Assembly: GCA_902776645.1 (NCBI GenBank)
Contig: CACYQT010000032.1
Span: forward strand, 1-64,000
From: an uncultured bacterium
GTDB lineage: Bacteria > Verrucomicrobiota > Lentisphaeria > Oligosphaerales > Oligosphaeraceae
DNA length: 64,000 nucleotides
Direction of reading: 5' to 3'
The notes beneath the pieces are model-generated. The model worked only from the letters and a program-made list of their open reading frames with translations, searched no databases and was not told where the DNA came from. The position numbers and the translations under genes are program-made. Below, in pieces: positions 8,950 to 18,371 of this stretch (position 1 is its first letter; each line of letters begins with the position of its first letter).

Positions 8950-10126
8950 GAAGCTTGGCAATTATATCCGACAAATTGATGAAAGAAACAATGACGGCAC
9001 CCTTGGAGAGGATAATCTCTATGGTATCTCCGTCACAAAGGAATTCATCATATCCCACGCAAATTTGGTTGGAGTAACTTTTGATGGATATAAAGTTGTT
9101 GCCCCAAAGCAATTTGCCTATATTCCTGACACATCTCGTCGTGGAGACAAAATTGCAATATCTTTGAATACATTCGGAGAAAAAATTATTGTCAGTAGTA
9201 TCTGCTCAGTGTTCGAGATTATAGACGAAAATGAACTACTTCCCGAGTATTTGATGTTATGGTTCATGCGACCAGAATTCGACCGTTATGCACGTTTCAT
9301 GTCCAATGGTAGTGTACGCGAAGTATTCGATTGGGACTGTATGTGCAGCGTAGAACTTCCCGTTCCATCACTCCAAGAACAGCATAAGATCATCCAAGAT
9401 TTTCATGTCATTACCGATCGGTTAGAGATATTACATAAGATGAATGTAAATCTTACAACTCAGTGTTGCGTAAATTATCAACTAATGCTTAACGGTTTCA
9501 CAGAAGAAAGTGATAAAAAAACTCTTCCCGAAGGTTGGTCTATTGGAAGTATTGGTTCATACTCTGATTTGAAATCTGGATATGCTTTTAAGAGTGAGTG
9601 GTGGACGAACAAAGGATATAAAGTAATAAAGATTGCAAATATTACCAATAACTCTATTGATTTAGACTCTTGTGATTACGTAATAGAAGAACATGCGAAA
9701 CTGGCCAAAATATTCATAAGTGTTCCAGGTGACGTTTTCATCGCAATGACAGGTGCTACAACAGGGAAAATTGGTATCCTTCCATTCTGTAAAGATAAAG
9801 TTGTTGTAAATCAACGTGTTGGAAAATTCTTTCTGGGGAAAGAACCGATTTTGAAGGTACCGTTTTTATTTGCGACATTACTTTCATCGCGTGTCGTTCA
9901 ACAGCTTCAGCCTGATGGGATGGCTGGAAGTGCACAAGATAATCTTAGCGCTGATGATATAAAAAATGTGGAAATCGTACTGCCCGACACTACAACGATT
10001 GAAAAATTCAATGTTCAAAACCGAAGCATTATTGAGAATATTATGGCCAATTTAGCAGAATTGCGATTGATGCAAAAATTGTTAGTTTTACTACTTTCGA
10101 AAATGACCACAAAAGAAGGAGCATGA
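8933..10126 (+). CDS. hsdS: Type I restriction-modification system, specificity subunit
   Basis: A 397-residue HsdS with two target-recognition domains. TRD1 covers roughly residues 1-150, followed by a coiled-coil spacer (LQEQHKIIQDFHVITDRLEIL); TRD2 starts near LPEGWSIGSIGSYSDLKSGYAFKSEWW (about 197-225) and ends with a second helical spacer (FNVQNRSIIENIMANLAELR). The TRDs decide the bipartite DNA target, which cannot be predicted by eye. The gene is more AT-rich than hsdM and hsdR, as is usual for the fast-exchanging specificity gene. It overlaps hsdM by 17 bp and ends 5 bp before hsdR. No second or inverted hsdS fragment is visible in the window. Confidence 0.92.
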   Translation: MKSNYKKLGNYIRQIDERNNDGTLGEDNLYGISVTKEFIISHANLVGVTFDGYKVVAPKQFAYIPDTSRRGDKIAISLNTFGEKIIVSSICSVFEIIDENELLPEYLMLWFMRPEFDRYARFMSNGSVREVFDWDCMCSVELPVPSLQEQHKIIQDFHVITDRLEILHKMNVNLTTQCCVNYQLMLNGFTEESDKKTLPEGWSIGSIGSYSDLKSGYAFKSEWWTNKGYKVIKIANITNNSIDLDSCDYVIEEHAKLAKIFISVPGDVFIAMTGATTGKIGILPFCKDKVVVNQRVGKFFLGKEPILKVPFLFATLLSSRVVQQLQPDGMAGSAQDNLSADDIKNVEIVLPDTTTIEKFNVQNRSIIENIMANLAELRLMQKLLVLLLSKMTTKEGA

Positions 10127-10131
10127 TATAA

Positions 10132-13100
10132 ATGCCCGCAATCTTTTCTGAAACCGTTCTTGAGCAAGCCGTTATCGATAAATTCGTAACGGAAGGCTAT
10201 GAACACGTCTCTGGCGATAATCTTCATCGGGAGCTGACGGATGTTCTCATTGAAGACGATCTGTCTGCGTTTCTTGCGGCAAAATATGCGTCAGAAGGCA
10301 TCACGGCTTCAGAAATTGATTCCATCATCCGCTCCCTACGGTATGCCTCCGCAACGCCGATATACAGCGCCAACAAGAACATGTTCCTGAAAATGGTCGA
10401 AGGCGAGACATTCGTCCGCGAAGACCGTAGCGCCAAGGACTTCCATCTGCGACTGATCGATTTTGACAAAACAGACAACAAGAATATCGTCAAAATCGTC
10501 AACCAGATGACCATCAAAGGACCGAAAACAACCCGTCGGCCGGACGCTATAGTGTATGTCAACGGCCTGCCGGTGGTCGTGATGGAATTCAAATCCGCCA
10601 TCAAGGAAGACACGACGATTCATGACGCATATGTGCAGATCACGACACGATACATGCGGGACATTCCGGAATTGTTCAAATACAACTGCTTCGCCGTGCT
10701 GTCTGACGGCGTGAACACGAAGGCCGGAAGCATCTTCACAGACTACGAATATTTCTTCTCCTGGCGACGCATAGAGGAGACGGACCGCCCGTCTGACGGC
10801 ATCGACACGCTGGATACGATGGTCAAAGGCATGTTCCGAAAGGAACGGCTGTATGACATCATCCACAATTTCATCTACTTTCCGGATACGGACAACAGCA
10901 AGAAGATGAAAATCGTCGCCAGTTATCCGCAGTATTTCGCCGCACGAAAACTGCTGGCGAACGTCCTCACGCATCAAAAGCCGCTTGGCGACGGCAAAGG
11001 CGGCACCTATTTCGGCACGACCGGCTGCGGAAAATCCTTCATCATGTTGTTTTTGACACGGCTGATCATGCATGAACAGAACCTCCATTCGCCGACGGTG
11101 CTGTTGATCACCGACCGATCCGATCTGGACGACCAGCTGTCCCGCCTGTTCCTGAACGCCAAACGGTTCATCGGCGACAAAACGGTCGTGGAGATGGACA
11201 GCCGTGTCCAGTTGCAGGACGTTCTGGCGAAGACGGCCAGCGGTGGCGTCTATCTGACGACCATCCAGAAGTTTGCAGACGAATTCGGCGAACTCAGTTC
11301 ACGGCAGAATATCATCTGCATCTCCGATGAAGCGCATCGGACGAGCAACAATCTGGACATGAAACTGGTCGTAAAATCCGACGAAGTGTTGAAGCGTTAC
11401 GGCTTTGCGACCTTCCTCCATACGGCGCTGCCGCAGGCGACCTATATCGGTTTCACGGGAACGCCCGTGGACGCCACCATGGACGTGTTCGGCCCTGTCA
11501 TCGACCAATATACCATGACGGATTCCGTGAAGGACGGCATCACCGTCCGCCTCGTGTATGACGGCAGGCCTGCACGGGCTGTTCTCGACAGCGGCAAAGT
11601 GCAGGAAATAGAGGAATACTACAAGCAATGCCTCTCCGCCGGAAGCAATGAATATCAAGTGGAAGCCAGCAAGAAAGCCGTTACGAAGATGGCGGCGATC
11701 GTGGGAGACGACGACGTGCTCAATTCCGTCGCTGATTATTTCATCGACCATTATGAGACACGCGTCAAGGAAGGCTCCACTGTTGCGGGTAAATGCATGT
11801 TCGTCTGCATGAACCGCCCGATTGCGTTCAAATTCTACAACATCCTCAAAGCCAAACGGCCGGAATGGTTTGAGCTGAAAGTCGCACCGGATGGCGTGGA
11901 GCTTTCAGAACAGGATAAAAAAGAACTGATTCCGATGCCGATGTGCCAATTCGTGGCGACGCGTTCGAATGACGATCCGCAGGACATGTACGATCTGCTC
12001 GGTCCGGATGCCGTTCGCAAGACGGCGGCGATCCAGTTCAAAAACATCCACAGCAATTTCAAGATCGCCATCGTCGTTGACCTATGGCTGACAGGCTTCG
12101 ACGTACCGTTTCTGGATACGATCTACATCGACAAGCCGATTACGCAGAGCCATACCATCATTCAGACGGTTTCCCGCGTGAATCGGTCATTTGCGGGAAA
12201 AGACAGCGGCCTGATCGTCGATTTCATCGGCATCAAGATTGGCCTGCTGGCGGCGTTGCATACATACACGGATTTCAAACCGGAGACGTTTGATGAAAAC
12301 AGCACGCAGGCGGCGATCCGCGTTGTCCGCAACCAGCTGGAAATACTGGATGCCATGATGCATGGTTTCGACAACAAGAAATATTTCACAGGCACGCCAG
12401 TTGAAAAACTGCAATGCCTGAACGAAGCGGCTGAATTCATCCAGGAGACGAAGGATCTTGAACAGCGTTTCATGTCCAATGTGCTCCGCATGTCCAAGGC
12501 GTTCAATCTCTGCAACAGCGGAAAGGATTTCAGTCATTACGAGTTGGATCTTATCCACTATTACAAAGCCGTGCGGTCCATTTTGTTCAAACTGACGAAA
12601 GGCGACGCTCCAGACACGGATACCATGAACGCCCACGTTCAGAAGATGCTGCAGGACGCCATCAAATCCGAAGGCGTGGAGGAAGTTTTCTCGACGAAAG
12701 CGGAAGTGAACGCCGAAGCCGTGGATCTTTTCAGCGATGAATATCTTGTCCGCATCAGCCGTATCAAACTGCCGAACACGAAGGTGAAGATTTTGGCGCA
12801 GTTGCTGAAGAAGAAGGTCAACGAATTCAAGCGGGTCAACAAAATCAAAGCAAAGACGTTCGAAGAACGGTTGCAACATGTTCTGGACGACTACAACAAC
12901 CGCATGAAGGATGCCGATTATGTGAAGAGCATTCTTGACGACGTTTCCGCCCAGTTGATGGATCTGATGAAAAAGCTGAAAGAAGAACAGGAATCCTTCA
13001 ACGAGATGGGTATCGATTACGAAGAAAAGGCGTTTTTCGACATTCTTGTGGCGGTCGCGGAAAAGTTCCAGTTTGAATTTCCTGAAAGTGAAAATATCGA

Positions 13101-13308
13101 ATTGGCGAAGGAGATTCGTGCCGCGCTGCGGGATAAGGAGAAATATGCCGATTGGGCCAATAGCACTCAGATCAAAGCACTTATGCAGGCCGATATCATT
13201 CTGATTCTGGCGAAACACGGCTATCCACCCACGCCGCCGGAAATCTACGAAAAGGTCTATAACGACATCTTGGAGCAAACGGAAAACTTCAAGAAATACA
13301 ATGATTGA
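10132..13308 (+). CDS. hsdR: Type I restriction endonuclease subunit R
   Basis: A 1058-residue motor and nuclease subunit. The PD-(D/E)xK nuclease centre is D138..E152-x-K154 (RPDAIVYVNGLPVVVMEFKSA). SF2 helicase motifs follow: GTTGCGKS (295-302, Walker A), ITDRSDLDDQL, ISDEAHRTS (398-406, DEAH box), FTGTPVD, and motif VI in TVSRVNRSF. The C-terminal third is helical and binds the methylase core. All catalytic motifs appear intact, so the system is probably active. Third gene of the hsdMSR operon. Confidence 0.95.
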   Translation: MPAIFSETVLEQAVIDKFVTEGYEHVSGDNLHRELTDVLIEDDLSAFLAAKYASEGITASEIDSIIRSLRYASATPIYSANKNMFLKMVEGETFVREDRSAKDFHLRLIDFDKTDNKNIVKIVNQMTIKGPKTTRRPDAIVYVNGLPVVVMEFKSAIKEDTTIHDAYVQITTRYMRDIPELFKYNCFAVLSDGVNTKAGSIFTDYEYFFSWRRIEETDRPSDGIDTLDTMVKGMFRKERLYDIIHNFIYFPDTDNSKKMKIVASYPQYFAARKLLANVLTHQKPLGDGKGGTYFGTTGCGKSFIMLFLTRLIMHEQNLHSPTVLLITDRSDLDDQLSRLFLNAKRFIGDKTVVEMDSRVQLQDVLAKTASGGVYLTTIQKFADEFGELSSRQNIICISDEAHRTSNNLDMKLVVKSDEVLKRYGFATFLHTALPQATYIGFTGTPVDATMDVFGPVIDQYTMTDSVKDGITVRLVYDGRPARAVLDSGKVQEIEEYYKQCLSAGSNEYQVEASKKAVTKMAAIVGDDDVLNSVADYFIDHYETRVKEGSTVAGKCMFVCMNRPIAFKFYNILKAKRPEWFELKVAPDGVELSEQDKKELIPMPMCQFVATRSNDDPQDMYDLLGPDAVRKTAAIQFKNIHSNFKIAIVVDLWLTGFDVPFLDTIYIDKPITQSHTIIQTVSRVNRSFAGKDSGLIVDFIGIKIGLLAALHTYTDFKPETFDENSTQAAIRVVRNQLEILDAMMHGFDNKKYFTGTPVEKLQCLNEAAEFIQETKDLEQRFMSNVLRMSKAFNLCNSGKDFSHYELDLIHYYKAVRSILFKLTKGDAPDTDTMNAHVQKMLQDAIKSEGVEEVFSTKAEVNAEAVDLFSDEYLVRISRIKLPNTKVKILAQLLKKKVNEFKRVNKIKAKTFEERLQHVLDDYNNRMKDADYVKSILDDVSAQLMDLMKKLKEEQESFNEMGIDYEEKAFFDILVAVAEKFQFEFPESENIELAKEIRAALRDKEKYADWANSTQIKALMQADIILILAKHGYPPTPPEIYEKVYNDILEQTENFKKYND

Positions 13309-13376
13309 TGGCTTCTCCGAGGTAAAAAAACATGAGCAGGTAAACCATTCGGATTACAATTGAAGGAGGGCAGATC

Positions 13377-13835
13377 ATGGAATATAAGATTGAAAAATGG
13401 GAAGCAATGGACTTGCTGGTGCATGCAAGGGATTTTCACACCGAAACAAGTGAAGCCGAAATTCCGAAGTTCTGGGATGAGTATTATGCAAATGATGCAT
13501 ACAAGAAGATTCCCGCCTATCTGGCTGTATGTGCTCAGAAGAAAACAGACAAGAATGAATTTCGCTATGGGATAGGCTGTAAAGCATCCGATGTGGAAGG
13601 AGTTCCAGAAGGATTCGAAATCTTGCATATTCCAGAATACACATGGGCTGTCTTCATGTGTGTCGGCCCCATGCCGAACGCGATTCAGGATATGTGGGAA
13701 CGAATCAACAAAGAATGGCTTCCAACAGCGGAATATGAAATGATTCCCGATTACGATATCGAGAATTATCTTCCTGGCGACCCCACATCGCAGGACTATG
13801 TAAGCGAGATATGCATTCCCGTCAAAAAGATGTAA
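13377..13835 (+). CDS. GyrI-like small-molecule-binding domain protein
   Basis: A 152-residue stand-alone AraC effector-binding (GyrI/SOUL-type) domain: YKIEKWEAMDLLVHARDF at the start, a WDEYY segment, YGIGCKASDVEGVPEGFEILHIPEYTWAVFMCVGPM in the middle and a C-terminal EICIPVKKM strand. Family members bind hydrophobic small molecules, or act as DNA gyrase inhibitors or antibiotic sensors; the ligand is unknown. AAGGAGGG sits 6-7 bp before the ATG. It begins the run of small accessory genes after hsdR. Confidence 0.8.
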   Translation: MEYKIEKWEAMDLLVHARDFHTETSEAEIPKFWDEYYANDAYKKIPAYLAVCAQKKTDKNEFRYGIGCKASDVEGVPEGFEILHIPEYTWAVFMCVGPMPNAIQDMWERINKEWLPTAEYEMIPDYDIENYLPGDPTSQDYVSEICIPVKKM

Positions 13836-13867
13836 CAGGGACAATTTCAAAACTGCTCAAATGTCTA

Positions 13868-14045
13868 TGTTAAGGAAACCACAGATCACACAGATTACAC
13901 TGATTTTTCACTGATAGCCTTGCCGCCGAGGCTGAAAAAAATGCTTAAGATTCTGAATAAAAAAAGAATATAAAAAAAGCAGGATTCATCGGCCTCCGGC
14001 GCCAAGGCTGGTTCTGAAAATCACAGATTATAACTATGCTAAAGT
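13868..14045 (+). repeat. Interspersed composite repeat, copy 2 (partial)
   Basis: The segment AACCACAGATCACACAGATT..ACTGAT at 13877-13910, followed by a GCCTTGCCGCCGAGGCTGAAAA module, matches repeat copies at 1-110 (inverted) and 15420-15500. The CACGAAAGGCACGAAA module is missing. Degenerate sequence with another AAATCACAGATTATAAC echo continues to about 14035. It fills the gap between two small genes and encodes nothing recognisable. Confidence 0.65.
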
Positions 14046-14115
14046 AAGACTGTTGCAATTTCATCAACAGATAAGAAATTTGCAGGTCACATCTCTAATT
14101 TGAAGGAGTAAGAAA

Positions 14116-14418
14116 ATGAAACTGTCAAAAATATTTGAAGAAAAGCCTAAACAATGGGGATTCAGGGGAGATCCGTATTTTTGGAATCACTTAAAAGGAC
14201 TCGCGGAGAATATGGATATGATTTCTCCGGACGAACTGGAGGATTGGATCAAAAAGGAATATCGTTCTCTCTCAGGCAAGGCGTTGACCAATGAATACGG
14301 CGATTTTGCCGTAATCAAGCAGTTTGCCCATGGAGGAATGAGTTCCGGCGGTGTCGATAACGAATGGTGGATGAATGAAGGAATTCCGCTGCTGAAAAGC
14401 AGGTTGACGAAGCTCTGA
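14116..14418 (+). CDS. Conserved hypothetical protein (about 100 aa)
   Basis: A 100-residue soluble protein. It contains QWGFRGDPYFWNHLK (13-27) and FAHGGMSSGGV (70-80), a combination I know from short uncharacterised proteins in Firmicutes and other gut bacteria. No function is known to me. TTTGAAGGAG lies 10 bp before the ATG, supporting the start. It precedes a GNAT gene on the same strand. Confidence 0.65.
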   Translation: MKLSKIFEEKPKQWGFRGDPYFWNHLKGLAENMDMISPDELEDWIKKEYRSLSGKALTNEYGDFAVIKQFAHGGMSSGGVDNEWWMNEGIPLLKSRLTKL

Positions 14419-14440
14419 CAAATTCAATAACAGATATGGC

Positions 14441-15364
14441 TTGTTTGTCCAAACAATGAGCATGACGACGAAACAGTTTCAGTTATTATCGGATGTCAAT
14501 CTCGTATGGGATTTTCTTGTCGATATCTATGATCGGGAGAATGGCGGCGGAATGGCCGCCCCGTTCTTCGAGCATGCCCTCCAATCGTCATGGATGGATT
14601 TGTCATATACATTTCTCGACAGGCTGTGGCTCGACGGTGACAAAGTCGTGGCGTTCGTCTATTATGAATCGCCTGTGACGGACATATACTTCAATGTCCG
14701 AAAAGGCTATGAGTTCCTTGCGGATGAACTCATTGACTATGCCATGACAACCATGCCGAATTGGGAATACAAACAACAGCTGGTTCTTTTCAACGGACAG
14801 GAATTTCTGAAGGAAGCCGCTTCGAAACGCGGCTTTCAGATGATCAATGAATTTGACGACAGGATTTTTGATTTCAGAAATGAACTCGATTACAAACTGC
14901 CTGACGGATATCATTTTGTGGAACAGGAAGACATTGATATTGATAAGTTAGCGAAGCTATGTTGGGATGGTTTTGACCATGACGGCAGTTTTGATGGATG
15001 GGACAAAGAAGATCAATCATATGAATGGACACCTGCAAAGTCGTACAAAGGCGTGATTGGGCCATGGATGTCGCCGTCGCCGCATGCGACGCCGGAGTTC
15101 AATCTCGTTATCGCAGATGATAAAGAAGACTATGGTTGTTTTTCAGGCATGTGGTGGGTTCCGGAAAATCATTTGGCGTACATGGAACCGCTGTGCACGG
15201 CGCCGAAGCACCGTCGGAAAGGACTTGCGGCGGCGGCTCTTTCCAAGCACTATCATAGGATGAAAGCGTTGGGCGCCACGCATATGACCGGCGGCAGCAA
15301 TCCGTTTTACGAAAAGATTGGTTACGAAAAAGGATACCACTGGACTTTTTGGAAAAAACCGTAG
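14441..15364 (+). CDS. GNAT family N-acetyltransferase, double-domain
   Basis: A 307-residue protein with two GNAT-like halves. The N-terminal half (1-150) lacks a clear acetyl-CoA motif. The C-terminal half has the motif A loop, LCTAPKHRRKGLAAAAL (about 247-263), followed by GGSNPFYEKIGYEKGYHW typical of the GNAT C-terminal strand. Substrate unknown. The start is uncertain: 14441, 14456 or 14462 are in frame and none has a strong ribosome binding site. Confidence 0.8.
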   Translation: MFVQTMSMTTKQFQLLSDVNLVWDFLVDIYDRENGGGMAAPFFEHALQSSWMDLSYTFLDRLWLDGDKVVAFVYYESPVTDIYFNVRKGYEFLADELIDYAMTTMPNWEYKQQLVLFNGQEFLKEAASKRGFQMINEFDDRIFDFRNELDYKLPDGYHFVEQEDIDIDKLAKLCWDGFDHDGSFDGWDKEDQSYEWTPAKSYKGVIGPWMSPSPHATPEFNLVIADDKEDYGCFSGMWWVPENHLAYMEPLCTAPKHRRKGLAAAALSKHYHRMKALGATHMTGGSNPFYEKIGYEKGYHWTFWKKP

Positions 15365-15650
15365 CTGTCAAGCCGCAACCAAAACATTAAATTGTAACCA
15401 CGAAAGGCACGAAAAGACACGAAATTTTAAACCACAGATCACACAGATTTCACTGATAATACAATCAATGCCTCGCAGACGTCGGCCGAAAAGCTGAAGG
15501 TTTTGAATGGACGTGATATGATGGATTGCTGAAGATCAAGATGGCCTCCGTCTGCTCGGCGGTTGTCATCGCTTCGCGAGCTGTAAAAGATCTCATGCGG
15601 AAGCTCTAAGCTTTTCAGAAAACAAGAAAATGAACGATAGTAATACAGAT
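15362..15650 (+). repeat. Interspersed composite repeat, copy 3 (longest)
   Basis: Modules in order: TCAAGCCGCAACCAAAAC (15368-15386), GTAACCACGAAAGGCACGAA then AGACACGAAATTTTAAACCACAGATCACACAGATT..ACTGAT (to about 15460), GCCTCGCAGACGTCGGCCGAAAAGC (15473-15497), and at the end CTTTTCAGAAAACAAGAAAA..ACGATAGTAATAC (15613-15647). The last module recurs at 18330-18355 and, inverted, at 30828-30865. The stretch lies directly before the radical SAM gene at 15653 and may supply its leader. Confidence 0.7.
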
Positions 15651-15652
15651 TT

Positions 15653-16408
15653 ATGAACAAATACGTCAAAAATCTCAATCGAATAGAATTCCTGGTGACT
15701 CTTGCCTGCACAGGTCATTGCAAGCATTGTTCGGAAGGAGACCATGCAGGATTCACAGAGCATCTGGATGGCACATGCGCCGCAAAAGCGGTCGATGATA
15801 TTTGCCATGTTTACAAGATCGACTCCCTGATGGTTTTCGGCGGAGAACCGCTGCTTTATCCGGAGGATGTTTGCAAAATATTCGAAGCGGGGAAGAAGGC
15901 TGGAATCAGACGGCGTGATTTGATTACCAACGGATACTTCAGCAAGGATGAAAAACTGATTCAAGAAGTTGCTGAGCAACTGGCCAAAAACGGTCTGAAT
16001 CGTCTCTTGCTTTCAGTGGATGCGTTTCACCAGGAGACGATTCCTCTTGAACCGGTCATGGCTTTTGCAAAATGTATCCAATATACAGGAATCAATATAG
16101 AACTGTCTCCCGCATGGCTTGTCAGTCAAGACGATAACAATCCTTACAACGTCAAGACACGGGAAATCCTCAAGCTGTTTACAGATGTCGGACTTGGCCT
16201 GGGAACGGGAAATGTCATCTGGCCGGAGGGAAACGCGAGGATTTATCTTAAAGACTATTTTAATTTGTCAAAAGAATATGTCAATCCCTATGAAGACGAT
16301 CCAAGAGATGTCAAATCCGTTTCCATCGAACCCGATGGAAAAGTCTTGCAGGGAAACATTTATCAAGACAATATTATCGACATATTAGAAAATTACAGGC
16401 CAATGTAA
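15653..16408 (+). CDS. Radical SAM protein of unknown function
   Basis: A 251-residue protein with the radical SAM cluster motif CTGHCKHC (about 19-26), then VFGGEPLLYPEDV and LITNGYF (sheet elements of the TIM-barrel), and LLLSVDAFHQE. The C-terminal part has SIEPDGKVLQGNI, resembling the start of a SPASM segment, but with no cysteine cluster, so no auxiliary cluster is expected. Substrate unknown. A P-loop kinase gene follows after 24 bp on the same strand. Confidence 0.8.
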   Translation: MNKYVKNLNRIEFLVTLACTGHCKHCSEGDHAGFTEHLDGTCAAKAVDDICHVYKIDSLMVFGGEPLLYPEDVCKIFEAGKKAGIRRRDLITNGYFSKDEKLIQEVAEQLAKNGLNRLLLSVDAFHQETIPLEPVMAFAKCIQYTGINIELSPAWLVSQDDNNPYNVKTREILKLFTDVGLGLGTGNVIWPEGNARIYLKDYFNLSKEYVNPYEDDPRDVKSVSIEPDGKVLQGNIYQDNIIDILENYRPM

Positions 16409-16432
16409 TGGCAGTCATGGAGATAGGGAAAA

Positions 16433-17215
16433 ATGAACTATTTCATAGAGGGCTTGCAAGGAAGCGGCAAAAGCACATTGGTCCGGAAACTTTCAGAACT
16501 GCACGCGGATTATACGGCAGTCAGGGAAGGCGAATACTCTCCTGTTGAACTGTCGTGGTGCGCTTATATGGATGAAACGGCCTATCATGGGATTCTGGAG
16601 AAGTATCCGGATTTGCGACAGTCAATAGAGGAAAAAACGTTTTCCGAAGGCGATAGGAAAATCATTTGCTATACAAAGATCAAGACTGCCAATCGTGGAT
16701 TCTACAAAGATCTGGAACAATATGAAATATATAACAATCGTGTTTCATATGATGATTTCAAATCCATCGTTCTTTCACGATACAGGGCATGGAATCAGGA
16801 CAACATGATCTTTGAATGCTCCCTGTTCCAGAACATCGTCGAAGACATGATTCTGTTCAGATGCGCGTCGGATGATGAGATCATGGAATTCTATCAAGAC
16901 ATCCGCAACATGCTTCATGGCAAGAAATACCATATCATCTACCTGAAAACCGACGATATCCGCGGCAATCTGGAAGTCATTCGCAAAGAACGCTCCGATG
17001 ACAAAGGAAACGAAATATGGTTTCCATTGATGCTTGGATTCTTCAATGATTCACCCTTTGCGAAAAAGAATGGACTGATGGGAGAAGCATCCTTGGTCAA
17101 TCATTTTAGGCATAGGCAGAATCTGGAATTGAGAATTTGCGAAGAAGTCTTTGCGAACAATTATACGGTTGTTCTGTCAAAAGCATATACGGATACCAAT
17201 TTGGCGGCATTGTAA
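16433..17215 (+). CDS. P-loop NTPase, kinase-like
   Basis: A 260-residue protein with Walker A GLQGSGKST at residues 7-15 (MNYFIEGLQGSGKST) and a helical remainder. The conserved arrangement resembles small-molecule or nucleoside kinase-like P-loop proteins often carried beside acetyltransferases in accessory regions. An AAEEF-like second motif is not clear, and the substrate cannot be named. AGATAGGGAAAA precedes the ATG. Possibly co-transcribed with the radical SAM gene upstream. Confidence 0.7.
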   Translation: MNYFIEGLQGSGKSTLVRKLSELHADYTAVREGEYSPVELSWCAYMDETAYHGILEKYPDLRQSIEEKTFSEGDRKIICYTKIKTANRGFYKDLEQYEIYNNRVSYDDFKSIVLSRYRAWNQDNMIFECSLFQNIVEDMILFRCASDDEIMEFYQDIRNMLHGKKYHIIYLKTDDIRGNLEVIRKERSDDKGNEIWFPLMLGFFNDSPFAKKNGLMGEASLVNHFRHRQNLELRICEEVFANNYTVVLSKAYTDTNLAAL

Positions 17216-17257
17216 ACGTTATAAAATAGAAACATAATCATATACAAGGAACAACCA

Positions 17258-17659
17258 ATGAAACGGGAACTTGGAATCGCGCGCTGTGGACTGGCCTGTT
17301 GTCTGTGCTCAGAAAATGTCAAATGCAAAGGATGCAAGCAGGACGGTTTTCTGGAGCTTCCATGGTGCAAGAATGCGAATTGGTGCGAAAACAGAAAATG
17401 CGTGATTGAAAAGAACATCGGCGGCTGTTATGAATGTGAGCCGATGCATTGTCGCAAAGGTTTGTACGCAAATAAGATCAAGGCGCGTGCTTTCGCGGAG
17501 TTCGCCCGAAGATACGGCCTGGAGGAATTGCTGGACTGCCTGGAACGAAATGAACAGGCGGGCATTGTCTATCATCGTGAAGGAATCATGGGCGACTATG
17601 ATGAATTCGATGATATCGAGAAGCTGATTCTCTTTATCAAAACAGGAAAACATTCATAA
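17258..17659 (+). CDS. DUF3795 cysteine-rich protein
   Basis: A 133-residue protein with the DUF3795 cysteine pattern: IARCGLACCLCSENVKCKGC near the start, WCENRKCVIEK, and GGCYECEPMHCRKG. The many cysteines suggest a metal or iron-sulfur site. Function is unknown for the family. A second, more diverged DUF3795 gene lies at 29331. AAGGAACAACC precedes the ATG. Confidence 0.8.
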   Translation: MKRELGIARCGLACCLCSENVKCKGCKQDGFLELPWCKNANWCENRKCVIEKNIGGCYECEPMHCRKGLYANKIKARAFAEFARRYGLEELLDCLERNEQAGIVYHREGIMGDYDEFDDIEKLILFIKTGKHS

Positions 17660-17725
17660 CAAATATTATGAACGAGATATGCATTTCAATTTTATGAATA
17701 GAAAATTTTGTATGGATCGCTAAAA

Positions 17726-18187
17726 ATGCATGAAATAGAATACAGGATCGCGTCTGAAAAGGATATTGATCTTATGATGAGCAGCCGACTGGAAATGCTC
17801 CGGGTGGTCAATGCTTTGGATGCGGATTATCAATTTTCTGAAGATTTTATCCATGACAGCCGTGTCTTTTTTCAAAAAGGAAACCAAACGACGGTTCTGG
17901 CCATTGCAGAGGAAAATGTCATCGGTTGCGCGACAATTTGTTATATTTGGCTCATGCCGACATTTTCCCATCCGACCGGAAAACGAGCGCATCTGATGAA
18001 TGTCTATACATCGGAACCCTATCGCAGGCAGGGAGTTGCGAAGAAAATGGTTTCCATGCTGATGGAAGATGCATGGAATCATGGAGCGACAGAGATAAGT
18101 CTGGATTCGACGCCATCAGGGCATCCTTTCTATGAAAGTCTTGGCTTTGTCGATTCAAAGGAATGCATGGTGTTTGTAAGATCCTGA
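17726..18187 (+). CDS. GNAT family N-acetyltransferase
   Basis: A 153-residue GNAT. The start ATG at 17726 (MHEIEYRIASEKDIDLMM) matches the usual N-terminal strand; an upstream TTG at 17708 is less likely. The acetyl-CoA loop is SEPYRRQGVAKKMV, followed by SLDSTPSGHPFYESLGF. Substrate unknown. Confidence 0.82.
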   Translation: MHEIEYRIASEKDIDLMMSSRLEMLRVVNALDADYQFSEDFIHDSRVFFQKGNQTTVLAIAEENVIGCATICYIWLMPTFSHPTGKRAHLMNVYTSEPYRRQGVAKKMVSMLMEDAWNHGATEISLDSTPSGHPFYESLGFVDSKECMVFVRS

Positions 18188-18191
18188 AACT

Positions 18192-18357
18192 GGCAAGGAG
18201 CGGCCAAGCCGCAATCCAAACGATCACTTCGGCTTCTTTGTCTAGTCGTCTGACATCCTTTGCACGTCTCATGTCTCGCGTCTCGCGTCCAAACCACATG
18301 ATGGCAACACCATTGCCCTCCTGCAGGAATGAAAACAAGAAAATGAACAATAATAGC
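18192..18357 (+). repeat. Interspersed composite repeat, copy 4
   Basis: Modules: GGAGCGGCCAAGCCGCAAT (18199-18217), then a GTCTCATGTCTCGCGTCTCG block (about 18262-18290), an ATGGCAACACCAT hairpin-like spacer, and AAACAAGAAAATGAACAATA near the end. The middle and end match, in the opposite orientation, the repeat at 30828-31040. The ACCACGAAAGGCACGAAA module of copies 1 and 3 is absent, so the copies are mosaics. Confidence 0.65.
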
Positions 18358-18371
18358 ATGGAGTTTTTTTC